64,000 nt of DNA from Cupriavidus sp. YR651. Lineage in GTDB: Bacteria > Pseudomonadota > Gammaproteobacteria > Burkholderiales > Burkholderiaceae. Under the pieces are notes generated by a model that worked only from the letters and a program-made list of their open reading frames with translations, ran no database searches and had not been told where the DNA came from. Where the stretch lies: the NCBI RefSeq assembly GCF_900101625.1, contig NZ_FMYZ01000001.1, positions 466,304 to 530,303 of the forward strand. The letters are read 5' to 3'. A program made the position numbers and the translations under genes. Below, piece by piece: positions 1 through 7,260 of this stretch. Position 1 is the stretch's first letter. Every line of letters starts with the position of its first letter.

Positions 1-1896
1 GACGCGCGGGTCCAGCGGCAGCTTGGCGAGCTGGCGGCCGATGCCGGTCAACTGGTTCGCATCGTCCACCGCGCCCAGTTCCTGCAACAGCTGATAACCG
101 TCGGCGATGGCGCGGCCCAGCGGCGGCTCGATGAACGGGAACGATTCGATATCGGTCAGCCGCAGCGCCTTCATCCGCAGGATGACGGCCGCCAGCGACG
201 AACGCAGGATTTCCGGGTCGGTGAAACGCACCCGACCGACAAAATCGGATTCTTCATATAGACGGACGCAAACGCCGTCGGCCACCCGGCCGCACCGGCC
301 TGCGCGCTGGTTGGCGGCCGCCTGCGAGATCGATTCGATCTGCAGTTGCTCCACCTTGTTGCGGTATGAGTAGCGCTTGACCCGCGCCAGGCCTGTATCG
401 ACCACATAGCGGATACCCGGCACCGTCAGCGAGGTCTCGGCCACGTTGGTCGCCAGCACGATCCGGCGCGCGTTGGATGGCTTGAAAACGCGTTCCTGCT
501 CCTGCACGGACAGCCGCGCGAACAGCGGGAGAATCTCCGTGTGCGGCGGATGGTGCTTGCGCAACGCCTCGGCGGCCTCGCGGATCTCGCGTTCGCCGGG
601 CAGGAAGACCAGCACATCGCCCGGCCCCAGGCGGCAGAGTTCGTCGACCGCATCGACAATGCCGTCGAACAGATCGCGCTCCCTGGCCTGCGCCGACTTC
701 GGCGCGCCGTCGGCCGGGGCATCGGATTGGATCGGGCGATAGCGGATCTCGACGGGATACAGGCGGCCGCTGACCTCGATCACGGGCGCAGGCTTGCCGT
801 CCTGCGCGAAATGCTCGGCAAAGCGCTGAGCGTCGATGGTCGCGGAGGTGATGATCACCTTCAGGTCCGGCCGCTTCGGCAGGATCTGGCGCAGGTAGCC
901 AATCAGGAAGTCGATGTTCAGGCTGCGTTCGTGCGCCTCATCGATGATGATCGTGTCGTAGGCGCGCAGCAGCGGATCGTTTTGCGTCTCGGCCAGCAAG
1001 ATGCCGTCGGTCATCAGCTTGACCGAGGCCCCGGGCGACATCGTGTCGTTGAATCGCACCTGATAGCCGACGTGCTCGCCGAGCGGCGTGCCGAGCTCCT
1101 GGGCAATCCGTTTGGCCGTGGAGGTGGCCGCGATCCGCCGCGGCTGGGTGTGGCCGATCAGGCCGCCGCCCTCCTTGCCCTCCCGTGCGGGACCGCGTCC
1201 GATCGACAGCGCTATCTTGGGCAACTGCGTGGTCTTGCCGGACCCGGTCTCGCCGGAAACGATCACCACCTGGTTGGCCAGCATCGCTGCGGCGATCTCG
1301 TCGCGGCGCGCGGAAACCGGCAACGCTTCCGGAAACGTGATCTCGGGCAGCGGATTCGCCAGGCGAGGCGGACGCAGCTCGCGCGGCGGACGCGCCTCCC
1401 GTGGCGGACGCGGCTCACGCGCTTCGCGTGGCTGGTCCGCCTGATTCGGCTGACCCGATTGATTTGGCTGACCCGATTGATTTGGCTGACCCGGCCTGAT
1501 CGGCCGGTTCGGCTGGCTTGCCTTGCCCGACGACCCCGCCTGGGCAGGCCGCCCGCCGGCTTGCGGGTTGCGCGGCGATCCGGGCGATCCGGGCGAGCCG
1601 GGTGACGCGGGCGATCGGGCGGGACGCTGGGCGGGGCGCTGCGGCCGGCCCTCCTGCGGCGTTTGGGTTGCCGGCGGCTTTGCCGGCAGCCTTACAGGCT
1701 GCTTTACAGGCTGCTTTACAGGCTGGTTTGCGGGCTGATTCGCAGGCTGGTTCGCCGATTTGGCCGGCGCTTGCGCAGGGCGTGCAGGCCGTGCGTTGAC
1801 GCCCGGCTGGCGCGGGGCGGCATTCGACGGAGCCGGGGAAGACTGAGCCTGGGCAGGCTGGACCGGAGAGGGCTTGACGGGGCGTTGTGCTGACAT
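1..1896 (-). CDS. hrpA: ATP-dependent RNA helicase HrpA, N-terminal part (cut by window edge)
   Basis: DEAH-box RNA helicase of the HrpA family, which remodels structured RNA and stalled ribosomes. The reading frame is open from the ATG at 1896 to base 1, so only the first 632 residues are present. Residues 1 to about 175 form a low-complexity tail rich in Pro, Gln, Ala and Arg, built partly on tandem DNA repeats. The helicase core follows, with Walker A GETGSGKT near residue 215, [10 protein letters not shown] near 318, SATID shortly after, and helicase C motifs ([15 protein letters not shown]). The gene diverges from argA with only 23 bp between start codons. No ribosome-binding site is visible before the ATG, which fits a leaderless mRNA. 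The family assignment is certain; the function of the tail is unknown. Confidence 0.95.
   Translation of the reverse strand, partial: MSAQRPVKPSPVQPAQAQSSPAPSNAAPRQPGVNARPARPAQAPAKSANQPANQPANQPVKQPVKQPVRLPAKPPATQTPQEGRPQRPAQRPARSPASPGSPGSPGSPRNPQAGGRPAQAGSSGKASQPNRPIRPGQPNQSGQPNQSGQPNQADQPREAREPRPPREARPPRELRPPRLANPLPEITFPEALPVSARRDEIAAAMLANQVVIVSGETGSGKTTQLPKIALSIGRGPAREGKEGGGLIGHTQPRRIAATSTAKRIAQELGTPLGEHVGYQVRFNDTMSPGASVKLMTDGILLAETQNDPLLRAYDTIIIDEAHERSLNIDFLIGYLRQILPKRPDLKVIITSATIDAQRFAEHFAQDGKPAPVIEVSGRLYPVEIRYRPIQSDAPADGAPKSAQARERDLFDGIVDAVDELCRLGPGDVLVFLPGEREIREAAEALRKHHPPHTEILPLFARLSVQEQERVFKPSNARRIVLATNVAETSLTVPGIRYVVDTGLARVKRYSYRNKVEQLQIESISQAAANQRAGRCGRVADGVCVRLYEESDFVGRVRFTDPEILRSSLAAVILRMKALRLTDIESFPFIEPPLGRAIADGYQLLQELGAVDDANQLTGIGRQLAKLPLDPRV
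1442..1490. repeat. 18-bp tandem repeat inside hrpA
   Basis: The unit TGACCCGATTGATTTGGC occurs at 1451-1468 and again identically at 1469-1486, with a related copy just upstream and the start of another after it. On the coding (minus) strand it encodes a repeated Gly-Gln-Pro-Asn-Gln-Ser-like hexapeptide in the disordered HrpA tail. The unit is a multiple of three, so changes in copy number would keep the frame. Confidence 0.75.
1692..1751. repeat. 12-bp tandem repeat inside hrpA
   Basis: Five consecutive 12-base units based on TTACAGGCTGCT start at 1692, 1704, 1716, 1728 and 1740. The first two are identical, the third differs by one base and the last two are more diverged. On the minus strand they encode Gln-Pro-Val-Lys and Gln-Pro-Ala-Asn tetrapeptides near residues 49-68 of HrpA. 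Confidence 0.75.
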
Positions 1897-1904
1897 TGGC
1901 CGGG

Positions 1905-1914
1905 ATTATAATCC
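1905..1914. promoter_or_regulatory. Palindromic bidirectional -10 element for hrpA and argA
   Basis: The 12-base perfect palindrome GGATTATAATCC (1903-1914) gives a consensus TATAAT on both strands: 1907-1912 on plus and 1910-1905 on minus. A start site about 7 nt downstream would fall at the argA ATG (1920) on plus and at the hrpA ATG (1896) on minus. Neither start codon has a Shine-Dalgarno sequence in the 23-bp gap. The -35 regions are weak (TTGTGC at 1885-1890 for argA). Inference: a symmetric promoter producing two leaderless or near-leaderless mRNAs. Confidence 0.6.
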
Positions 1915-1919
1915 GCGGG

Positions 1920-3383
1920 ATGAACGCCCGAACCGACACACCGCCGCAAGCCTCCGAGCCTGCCGCCGCCGCCGTCGCGGAGTCCGCCGAACCGCGACCC
2001 GCGCCCCTTTCCATTTCTGCCGCCCCGGCCGCGCCAACGTTGCCGGCCGCCTCGGAGCTTGCCGAGAACAGCGGCCCGGACCAGCAGCAGTTTGTCGACT
2101 GGCTGCGCGCCGTCGCCCCCTATATCCACGCGTTCCGCGGCAAGACCTTCGTAATTGCCTTTAGTGGCGAACTGGTCAAGGCCGGCGTCCTCAACGCGCT
2201 GGTTAATGACGTGGCGCTACTGCACGCGATGGGGATGCAAATCGTGCTGGTATTCGGCTCCCGCCCGCAGGTGGAGGAGCAACTGGCGCTGCGACACGTG
2301 GAATCGCAATACGCGGACGGCGTGCGGATCACTGACAATGCCGCGCTCGAGTGCGCCAAGGAAGCGGCCGGTGAACTGCGCCTCGATATCGAGGCCGCGT
2401 TCAGCCAGGGCTTGCCGAATACGCCGATGGCCGGCGCGCAACTGTCCGTCGTCTCCGGCAACTTCATCACGGCGCGCCCGGTGGGCATTGTCAACGGCGT
2501 GGATTACCAGCACACCGGCCTGGTGCGCAAGCTCGACGGCGAATCGATGCGCATGTCGCTGTCGCACGGCAAGGTGGTGCTGCTGTCGCCGCTGGGCTTC
2601 TCGCCGACGGGCCAGGCATTCAACCTCTCCATGGAAGATGTGGCCAGCGCCACCGCCAGTGCGCTGAAGGCCGACAAGCTGATTTTCATCACCGAAGTGC
2701 CCGGCGTGCCCGACCCGGTGGGCAAGCTGATGAAGGAGATGTCGCTGCGCACCGCCGTGGAGCGCCTCCAGAACAACCACCTGCCGCCGGATGTCGCCTA
2801 TTACCTTGAGCACCTGGTCAAGGCGCTCAGGGGCGGTGTGCCGCGCGCTCACCTGATTCCCTACTCGCTCGACGGCTCCGTGCTGCTGGAGCTGTTCCTG
2901 CACGACGGGGTGGGCACGATGTTGTCCGACACCGATCTGGAAAGCCTGCGTGAAGCCACGCTCGACGACGTCGGCGGCATCCTCCAGCTGATTGCGCCGC
3001 TGGAGGCCGATGGCACGCTGGTTCCGCGCGGTCGCCACCTCATCGAGCGCGATATTGGCAATTTCTCGGTGATCGAGCACGACGGCGTGCTGTTCGGTTG
3101 TGCGGCGTTGTATGAATTCCCCCGCGAGAACATGGGCGAAATGGCGTGCCTGACCGTATCGCAGGAAGCCCAGGGCACCGGCGACGGCGAGCGGCTGCTC
3201 AAGCGCATCGAGCGCCGGGCCCGGGCCCTGGGCCTGGAGCGCCTCTTTGTGCTCACCACGCGCACGGAGCACTGGTTCCTCAAGCGTGGCTTTGTGCACG
3301 CCACCGTGGATGACCTGCCGGAAGACAAGCGCAAGCTGTACAACTGGCAGCGCAAGTCCATGGTGCTGATGAAGAAACTGTAA
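1920..3383 (+). CDS. argA: N-acetylglutamate synthase ArgA
   Basis: Catalyses acetyl-CoA + glutamate to N-acetylglutamate, the first step of arginine synthesis. The product has 487 residues. A Pro/Ala-rich N-terminus of about 55 residues is followed by an amino-acid-kinase-like domain (VIAFSGELV near 75 and LVFGSRPQVEEQL) and a C-terminal GNAT acetyltransferase domain (CLTVSQEAQGTGDGERLL). This is the classical fused ArgA architecture, usually feedback-inhibited by arginine. The frame also opens at 1887, but that start lies inside hrpA; the ATG at 1920 begins MNARTDTPP and sits exactly where the palindromic -10 element would start transcription. No ribosome-binding site is visible. yggX follows 70 bp downstream. 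Confidence 0.93.
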   Translation: MNARTDTPPQASEPAAAAVAESAEPRPAPLSISAAPAAPTLPAASELAENSGPDQQQFVDWLRAVAPYIHAFRGKTFVIAFSGELVKAGVLNALVNDVALLHAMGMQIVLVFGSRPQVEEQLALRHVESQYADGVRITDNAALECAKEAAGELRLDIEAAFSQGLPNTPMAGAQLSVVSGNFITARPVGIVNGVDYQHTGLVRKLDGESMRMSLSHGKVVLLSPLGFSPTGQAFNLSMEDVASATASALKADKLIFITEVPGVPDPVGKLMKEMSLRTAVERLQNNHLPPDVAYYLEHLVKALRGGVPRAHLIPYSLDGSVLLELFLHDGVGTMLSDTDLESLREATLDDVGGILQLIAPLEADGTLVPRGRHLIERDIGNFSVIEHDGVLFGCAALYEFPRENMGEMACLTVSQEAQGTGDGERLLKRIERRARALGLERLFVLTTRTEHWFLKRGFVHATVDDLPEDKRKLYNWQRKSMVLMKKL

Positions 3384-3421
3384 AGGTTGCAGGGGCAAGT
3401 CCGGCCCAGCCCGGGCTTGGC

Positions 3422-3427
3422 TACAAT
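3422..3427 (+). promoter_or_regulatory. Probable -10 element of yggX
   Basis: TACAAT lies 27 bp before the yggX ATG and upstream of a clear AAGGAG ribosome-binding site (3442-3447). No good -35 is visible, so this is a partial promoter call; yggX may also be read through from argA. Confidence 0.35.
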
Positions 3428-3453
3428 AGCGCCACACGAACAAGGAGTCCCTC

Positions 3454-3726
3454 ATGGCCCGCATGGTCCATTGCATCAAGCTGAACAAGGAAGCCGAAGG
3501 TCTCGACTTCCCACCGCTGCCGGGCGAACTCGGCAAGAAGATCTGGCAAAGCGTGTCGAAGGAAGCCTGGGCTGGCTGGCTCAAGCACCAGACCATGCTG
3601 ATCAACGAGAACCGCCTGAACATGGCCGACACCCGCGCGCGCCAGTACCTGCTCAAGCAGACCGAGAAGTATTTCTTCGGTGAAGGCGCCGATGCCGCCG
3701 CCGGCTACGTGCCGCCGTCCGCCTGA
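3454..3726 (+). CDS. yggX: Fe(2+)-trafficking protein YggX
   Basis: Small cytoplasmic protein of the YggX family (90 residues, the usual length), linked to iron trafficking and protection of Fe-S clusters from oxidation. The family N-terminus [18 protein letters not shown] carries the conserved Cys7, and the block of charged and aromatic residues through KYFFGEG is intact. The ribosome-binding site AAGGAG is 6 nt before the ATG. It is followed by a very strong palindromic terminator that separates it from the converging rpiA gene. Confidence 0.95.
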   Translation: MARMVHCIKLNKEAEGLDFPPLPGELGKKIWQSVSKEAWAGWLKHQTMLINENRLNMADTRARQYLLKQTEKYFFGEGADAAAGYVPPSA

Positions 3727-3737
3727 TTCAGGCTGGA

Positions 3738-3780
3738 ACCAAGCAAAAAGGGGTGCCGCTGGCACCCCTTTTTGCTTGGT
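3738..3780. terminator. Bidirectional intrinsic terminator, perfect 20-bp stem
   Basis: Two perfect 20-base arms (3738-3757 and 3761-3780) flank a 3-base loop GCT. Each arm carries an A5/T5 tract, so the structure can end transcription from both yggX (plus) and rpiA (minus). Confidence 0.92.
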
Positions 3781-3830
3781 CTCGTACCTGAACTCGTACT
3801 TGGGCTCGTCCTGGACGGCCCCGGTCCGGA

Positions 3831-4517
3831 TCAGTAATCCGTGCGCTGTACGCCCTTTTCGGTGCCCAGCAGCAACACATCCGCGCCGCGCAGTGCAAAC
3901 AGGCCCACGGTCACCACGCCGGGCAGCTGGTTGATGCGCTGCTCCAGTTCCTTCGGATGCTGGATGCGCAGCCCGGACACGTCCAGGATCACATTGCCGT
4001 TGTCGGTCTTGTAGATACCGCCTTCCTTGGTCATCCGGAGCTTGGGCTGGCCACCGAGGGCGGCGAGCTTGCGGGCCACCGCCGCACGTGCCATCGGAAT
4101 CACCTCGACCGGCAGCGGGAATGCACCCAGCGACGGGACGAGCTTGCTGCCGTCGGCGATGCAGACAAAGCGGCCAGCCACGGCGGCAACAATCTTCTCG
4201 CGCGTCAGCGCGCCGCCACCGCCCTTGATCATGGCACCCGAGTTGTCGATCTCGTCGGCGCCATCCACGTAGACGGGAATCTCGTCCACTTCATTGAGAT
4301 CCAGCACCTGGAAGCCATGTTGCTGCAGACGGCGGGTGGACGCCTCGGAGCTCGATACCGCACCCACGAAGCGTTCCTTGAACGCCGCGACGGCGTCGAT
4401 GAAAAGATTGGCGGTGGAGCCAGTGCCGACGCCTAGCACGGCGCCTTCGGGCACTTCCTGCCTCACGTAGTCCGCGGCAGCTTGCGCGACCAGCGCCTTG
4501 AGTTCATCCTGAGTCAT
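3831..4517 (-). CDS. rpiA: Ribose-5-phosphate isomerase A
   Basis: Interconverts ribose 5-phosphate and ribulose 5-phosphate in the non-oxidative pentose phosphate pathway. The protein has 228 residues, the normal length. Family motifs are present: [16 protein letters not shown] near residue 30 (phosphate-binding loop), VDGADEID near 87 and [15 protein letters not shown] near 100. The start is the ATG at 4517 ([10 protein letters not shown]), which matches family N-termini; the frame extends 18 codons upstream without support. It diverges from talB, another pentose phosphate gene, which suggests a functional pairing. Confidence 0.95.
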   Translation of the reverse strand: MTQDELKALVAQAAADYVRQEVPEGAVLGVGTGSTANLFIDAVAAFKERFVGAVSSSEASTRRLQQHGFQVLDLNEVDEIPVYVDGADEIDNSGAMIKGGGGALTREKIVAAVAGRFVCIADGSKLVPSLGAFPLPVEVIPMARAAVARKLAALGGQPKLRMTKEGGIYKTDNGNVILDVSGLRIQHPKELEQRINQLPGVVTVGLFALRGADVLLLGTEKGVQRTDY

Positions 4518-4580
4518 GACAACAGCCAGATTGCGTTGGGGGAAACGCGTAGTGTAGCGGATTGAAGCCACGCGCCGACG

Positions 4581-4608
4581 TTTCCAACCGCCACGCGGCC
4601 GTTACAAT
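4581..4608 (+). promoter_or_regulatory. Promoter of talB
   Basis: A -35 TTTCCA (4581-4586) and a -10 TACAAT (4603-4608) are separated by 16 bp, 48 bp before the talB ATG. The match to the sigma-70 consensus is reasonable (4/6 and 5/6). Confidence 0.6.
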
Positions 4609-4656
4609 GATCCATTCTTCCCACCTCCACGCTTGCAGCGCAGACGGAACCAGATC

Positions 4657-5613
4657 ATGAACGAGCTTGAACAACTGAGGCAGTTCACCACGGTGGTGGC
4701 CGATACCGGCGACTTCCAGCTGATGCGGCAGTACACCCCGCAGGATGCGACGACCAATCCGTCGCTGATTCTCAAGGCGGTGCAGAAGCCGGAATACCGG
4801 CCCCTGCTGGAACAAGCCGTACGCGACCACCATGGTACGGCGGGGCTGGACGCCGTGATGGACCAGTTGCTGATCGCCTTCGGCTGCGAAATCCTGGCAA
4901 TCGTGCCGGGCCGCGTATCGACCGAAGTCGACGCCCGCCTGTCATTCGACACGCAGGCCACCGTGGACAAGGCGCGCCACCTGATCGGCCTGTACGAGCA
5001 ACGCGGCGTGGCACGCGAGCGCGTGCTGATCAAGATCGCCTCCACCTGGGAAGGCATCAAGGCGGCGGAGATCCTGCAGCGCGAAAACATCCGCTGCAAC
5101 ATGACCCTGCTGTTCTCGCTGGTGCAGGCCGTAGCCTGCGCAGAAGCAGGCGCGCAATTGATTTCGCCGTTCGTCGGCCGGATCCTGGATTGGTACAAGA
5201 AACAGGCCGGCGATAAATGGGACGCCGCCGCGAACGCGGGCGACAACGACCCGGGCGTACGCTCGGTGCGTCAGATCTATGACTACTACAAGAAGTTCGG
5301 CCACGCGACCGAGGTGATGGGCGCCAGCTTCCGCGGCACGGGTCAAATCCTGGCGCTGGCGGGCTGCGACCTGCTGACGATCAGCCCGGAACTGCTGGAG
5401 CAACTGGCGGCGGGCAATGCGACGGTCGAGCGCAAGCTGTCGGTCGACCAGGCCCAGGCAGGCAACGTGGCGCGCATCGCGGCGGACGAACCCGCGTTCC
5501 GCTGGCAACTCAACGAAGATGCGATGGCGACCGAGAAGCTGGCGGAAGGCATCCGCCTGTTCGCGGCGGACGCGGTCAAGCTGGAAAAGCTGGTGGGAGA
5601 GCTGGTCGCGTAA
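4657..5613 (+). CDS. talB: Transaldolase
   Basis: Transfers a dihydroxyacetone unit between sugar phosphates in the non-oxidative pentose phosphate pathway. The 318-residue length is typical of TalB-type enzymes. Visible motifs are the N-terminal DATTNPSLI segment, the catalytic Lys in [13 protein letters not shown] (near residue 130) and [18 protein letters not shown]. The ATG at 4657 ([14 protein letters not shown]) is the family start; the frame extends 8 codons further upstream but that is unlikely to be used. It converges on the sirtuin gene with a 20-bp gap and no obvious terminator. Confidence 0.95.
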   Translation: MNELEQLRQFTTVVADTGDFQLMRQYTPQDATTNPSLILKAVQKPEYRPLLEQAVRDHHGTAGLDAVMDQLLIAFGCEILAIVPGRVSTEVDARLSFDTQATVDKARHLIGLYEQRGVARERVLIKIASTWEGIKAAEILQRENIRCNMTLLFSLVQAVACAEAGAQLISPFVGRILDWYKKQAGDKWDAAANAGDNDPGVRSVRQIYDYYKKFGHATEVMGASFRGTGQILALAGCDLLTISPELLEQLAAGNATVERKLSVDQAQAGNVARIAADEPAFRWQLNEDAMATEKLAEGIRLFAADAVKLEKLVGELVA

Positions 5614-5633
5614 TCCGCAGCCAGCGACGAGGA

Positions 5634-6419
5634 CTACGAAGCCTGGGAAGGCTTCGTGGATCCGGAGGATGACGAGGCGGCAGGTGCCTGCGGCCATAGC
5701 AGCGGCAGGCATGCCCCCGCCGGTGCGGCAATGACCAGATCGGCGGTGGCATCCAGCGCGGACGGCTCCGTGTTGACCACGATGACTTTCGCGCCGTGCT
5801 CCTTCGCCAGGCCGGGCAGCGCCGCCGCCGGATATACCAGTCCCGACGTTCCCACGACCAGGCACAAGTCGCAGTTTTCCGCCGCATGATCGGCGCGATA
5901 ACGCGCGACACGCGGCAGATCCTCGCCGAACCACACCACGCCAGGGCGCATCATCGCGCCGCACAGCGCGCAGAGCGGCGGCTCGCCGGGCACGGGCGGC
6001 ACCGTGTCGCAACGACCGCAGCCATCAAGCCACTTGTTGGCGAACAGGTTGCCGTGAAGCTCGATCACGTGCTGGCTGCCCGCCAGCTGATGCAGGCCAT
6101 CGATGTTCTGCGTCACCAGCGTGACCGGCTTCTGCGCGGCCAACGTCACCAGCGCATGGTGCGCCGGATTCGGCCTGGCCGCCGACACCAGCTCGCGCCG
6201 GTGCTGATACCACTGCCACACCAGCGCAGGCTGGCGGCGAAACGCGGCCTCGGTGGCCAGGTCCTCGGGATCGAAGTGCGACCAGAGGCCTGTCAGCGCA
6301 TCGCGGAATGTCGGCACACCGGACTCGGCCGAGATCCCCGCGCCAGTCAGCACGAAGAGCGTGCGTGCGGCCGCGATCCATCCGCGCGCCTCGTCCACGC
6401 CGGCCGTGTCTCGCGTCAT
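5634..6419 (-). CDS. cobB: NAD-dependent protein deacylase (sirtuin, CobB-like)
   Basis: Sir2-family enzyme (261 residues) that removes acyl groups from lysines using NAD. Visible motifs are GAGISAESG (26-34), TQNID (103-107), catalytic His122 in ELHG, a zinc ribbon of Cys134/137/150/153, and VGTSG. Tyr71 and Arg74 in the YQHR segment match the Tyr-x-x-Arg signature of class III sirtuins, whose members also remove succinyl and malonyl groups. A Ser/Thr-rich tail follows. It lies 2 bp after the rlmB stop and is probably cotranscribed with it. The substrate range is an inference from the two-residue signature. Confidence 0.9.
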   Translation of the reverse strand: MTRDTAGVDEARGWIAAARTLFVLTGAGISAESGVPTFRDALTGLWSHFDPEDLATEAAFRRQPALVWQWYQHRRELVSAARPNPAHHALVTLAAQKPVTLVTQNIDGLHQLAGSQHVIELHGNLFANKWLDGCGRCDTVPPVPGEPPLCALCGAMMRPGVVWFGEDLPRVARYRADHAAENCDLCLVVGTSGLVYPAAALPGLAKEHGAKVIVVNTEPSALDATADLVIAAPAGACLPLLWPQAPAASSSSGSTKPSQAS

Positions 6420-6421
6420 TG

Positions 6422-7165
6422 TCAGCGCGGCAGGCGGCGCTGGCGCACCGCTTCATACAGGCACACGCCGCTGGCCACCGATACGTTCAGGCTTTCCACG
6501 CCGCCCGCCATCGGGATACCGACCAATTCGTCGCACGTTTCGCGCGTCAGGCGGCGCATGCCCTCACCTTCCGCGCCCATGACGATTGCCATCGGGCCCT
6601 TCAGATCCACGTCGTAGAGCGTCTTTTCCGAGCCGTCGGCCGTGCCAACCACCCAGATGCCGCGTTCCTGCAACTCGCGCAGCGTGCGGGCCAGGTTGGT
6701 CACGGTGATGTAGGGAACGGTCTCGGCCGCGCCGCTGGCGACCTTGGCCACGGTGGTATTCAGCCCCACGCTGCGGTCCTTGGGTGCGATCACCGCGTGG
6801 GCGCCGGCACCATCCGCCACGCGCAGGCAAGCGCCGAGGTTGTGCGGATCGGTGACGCCGTCCAGCACCAGCAGCAGTGGCGTGCCTTCGATACCGTCGA
6901 GCAGTTCGTCGAGATTCAGCGCCAGCGCGATGTCATCGGCGCGGGCGACCACGCCCTGGTGGCGGTCCGTCCCGGCCATGCCACGCAGGCGGTCGGCGTC
7001 GACGGGATGCAGGCGCACGTTGAGACTTTCCGCCAGGCGGATGAAGTCCTGCATGCGGCGGTCACGCCGGTTGGATTCAACATAGATATCGGAAACGCTC
7101 TTCGCGTCCTGGCGAAGGCGAGCATTGACGGCATGAAAGCCGATCAGGAGTTTGTGTTTGGCCAT
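6422..7165 (-). CDS. rlmB: 23S rRNA (guanosine-2'-O-)-methyltransferase RlmB
   Basis: SpoU-family methyltransferase (247 residues) that methylates G2251 in the peptidyl-transferase loop of 23S rRNA. The N-terminal substrate-binding domain ([14 protein letters not shown]) is followed by the SPOUT knot with [31 protein letters not shown] and [15 protein letters not shown], the three classical SpoU motifs. It sits between rnr (upstream) and the sirtuin gene on the same strand, the usual rnr-rlmB pairing in betaproteobacteria. Confidence 0.95.
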   Translation of the reverse strand: MAKHKLLIGFHAVNARLRQDAKSVSDIYVESNRRDRRMQDFIRLAESLNVRLHPVDADRLRGMAGTDRHQGVVARADDIALALNLDELLDGIEGTPLLLVLDGVTDPHNLGACLRVADGAGAHAVIAPKDRSVGLNTTVAKVASGAAETVPYITVTNLARTLRELQERGIWVVGTADGSEKTLYDVDLKGPMAIVMGAEGEGMRRLTRETCDELVGIPMAGGVESLNVSVASGVCLYEAVRQRRLPR

Positions 7166-7260
7166 GGCGGGATTGTACCCGCCATGGCCGCACTCAAACG
7201 GTCCTGTGACGCCGCATGGGCGCTACCGCCACCATTGGCACCATCGGCACCGCTGGCAAC

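Noticed and set aside
2217..3656. Long minus-strand frame opposite argA and yggX
   Set aside because: Spans two clearly coding plus-strand genes and the gap between them; no domain pattern.
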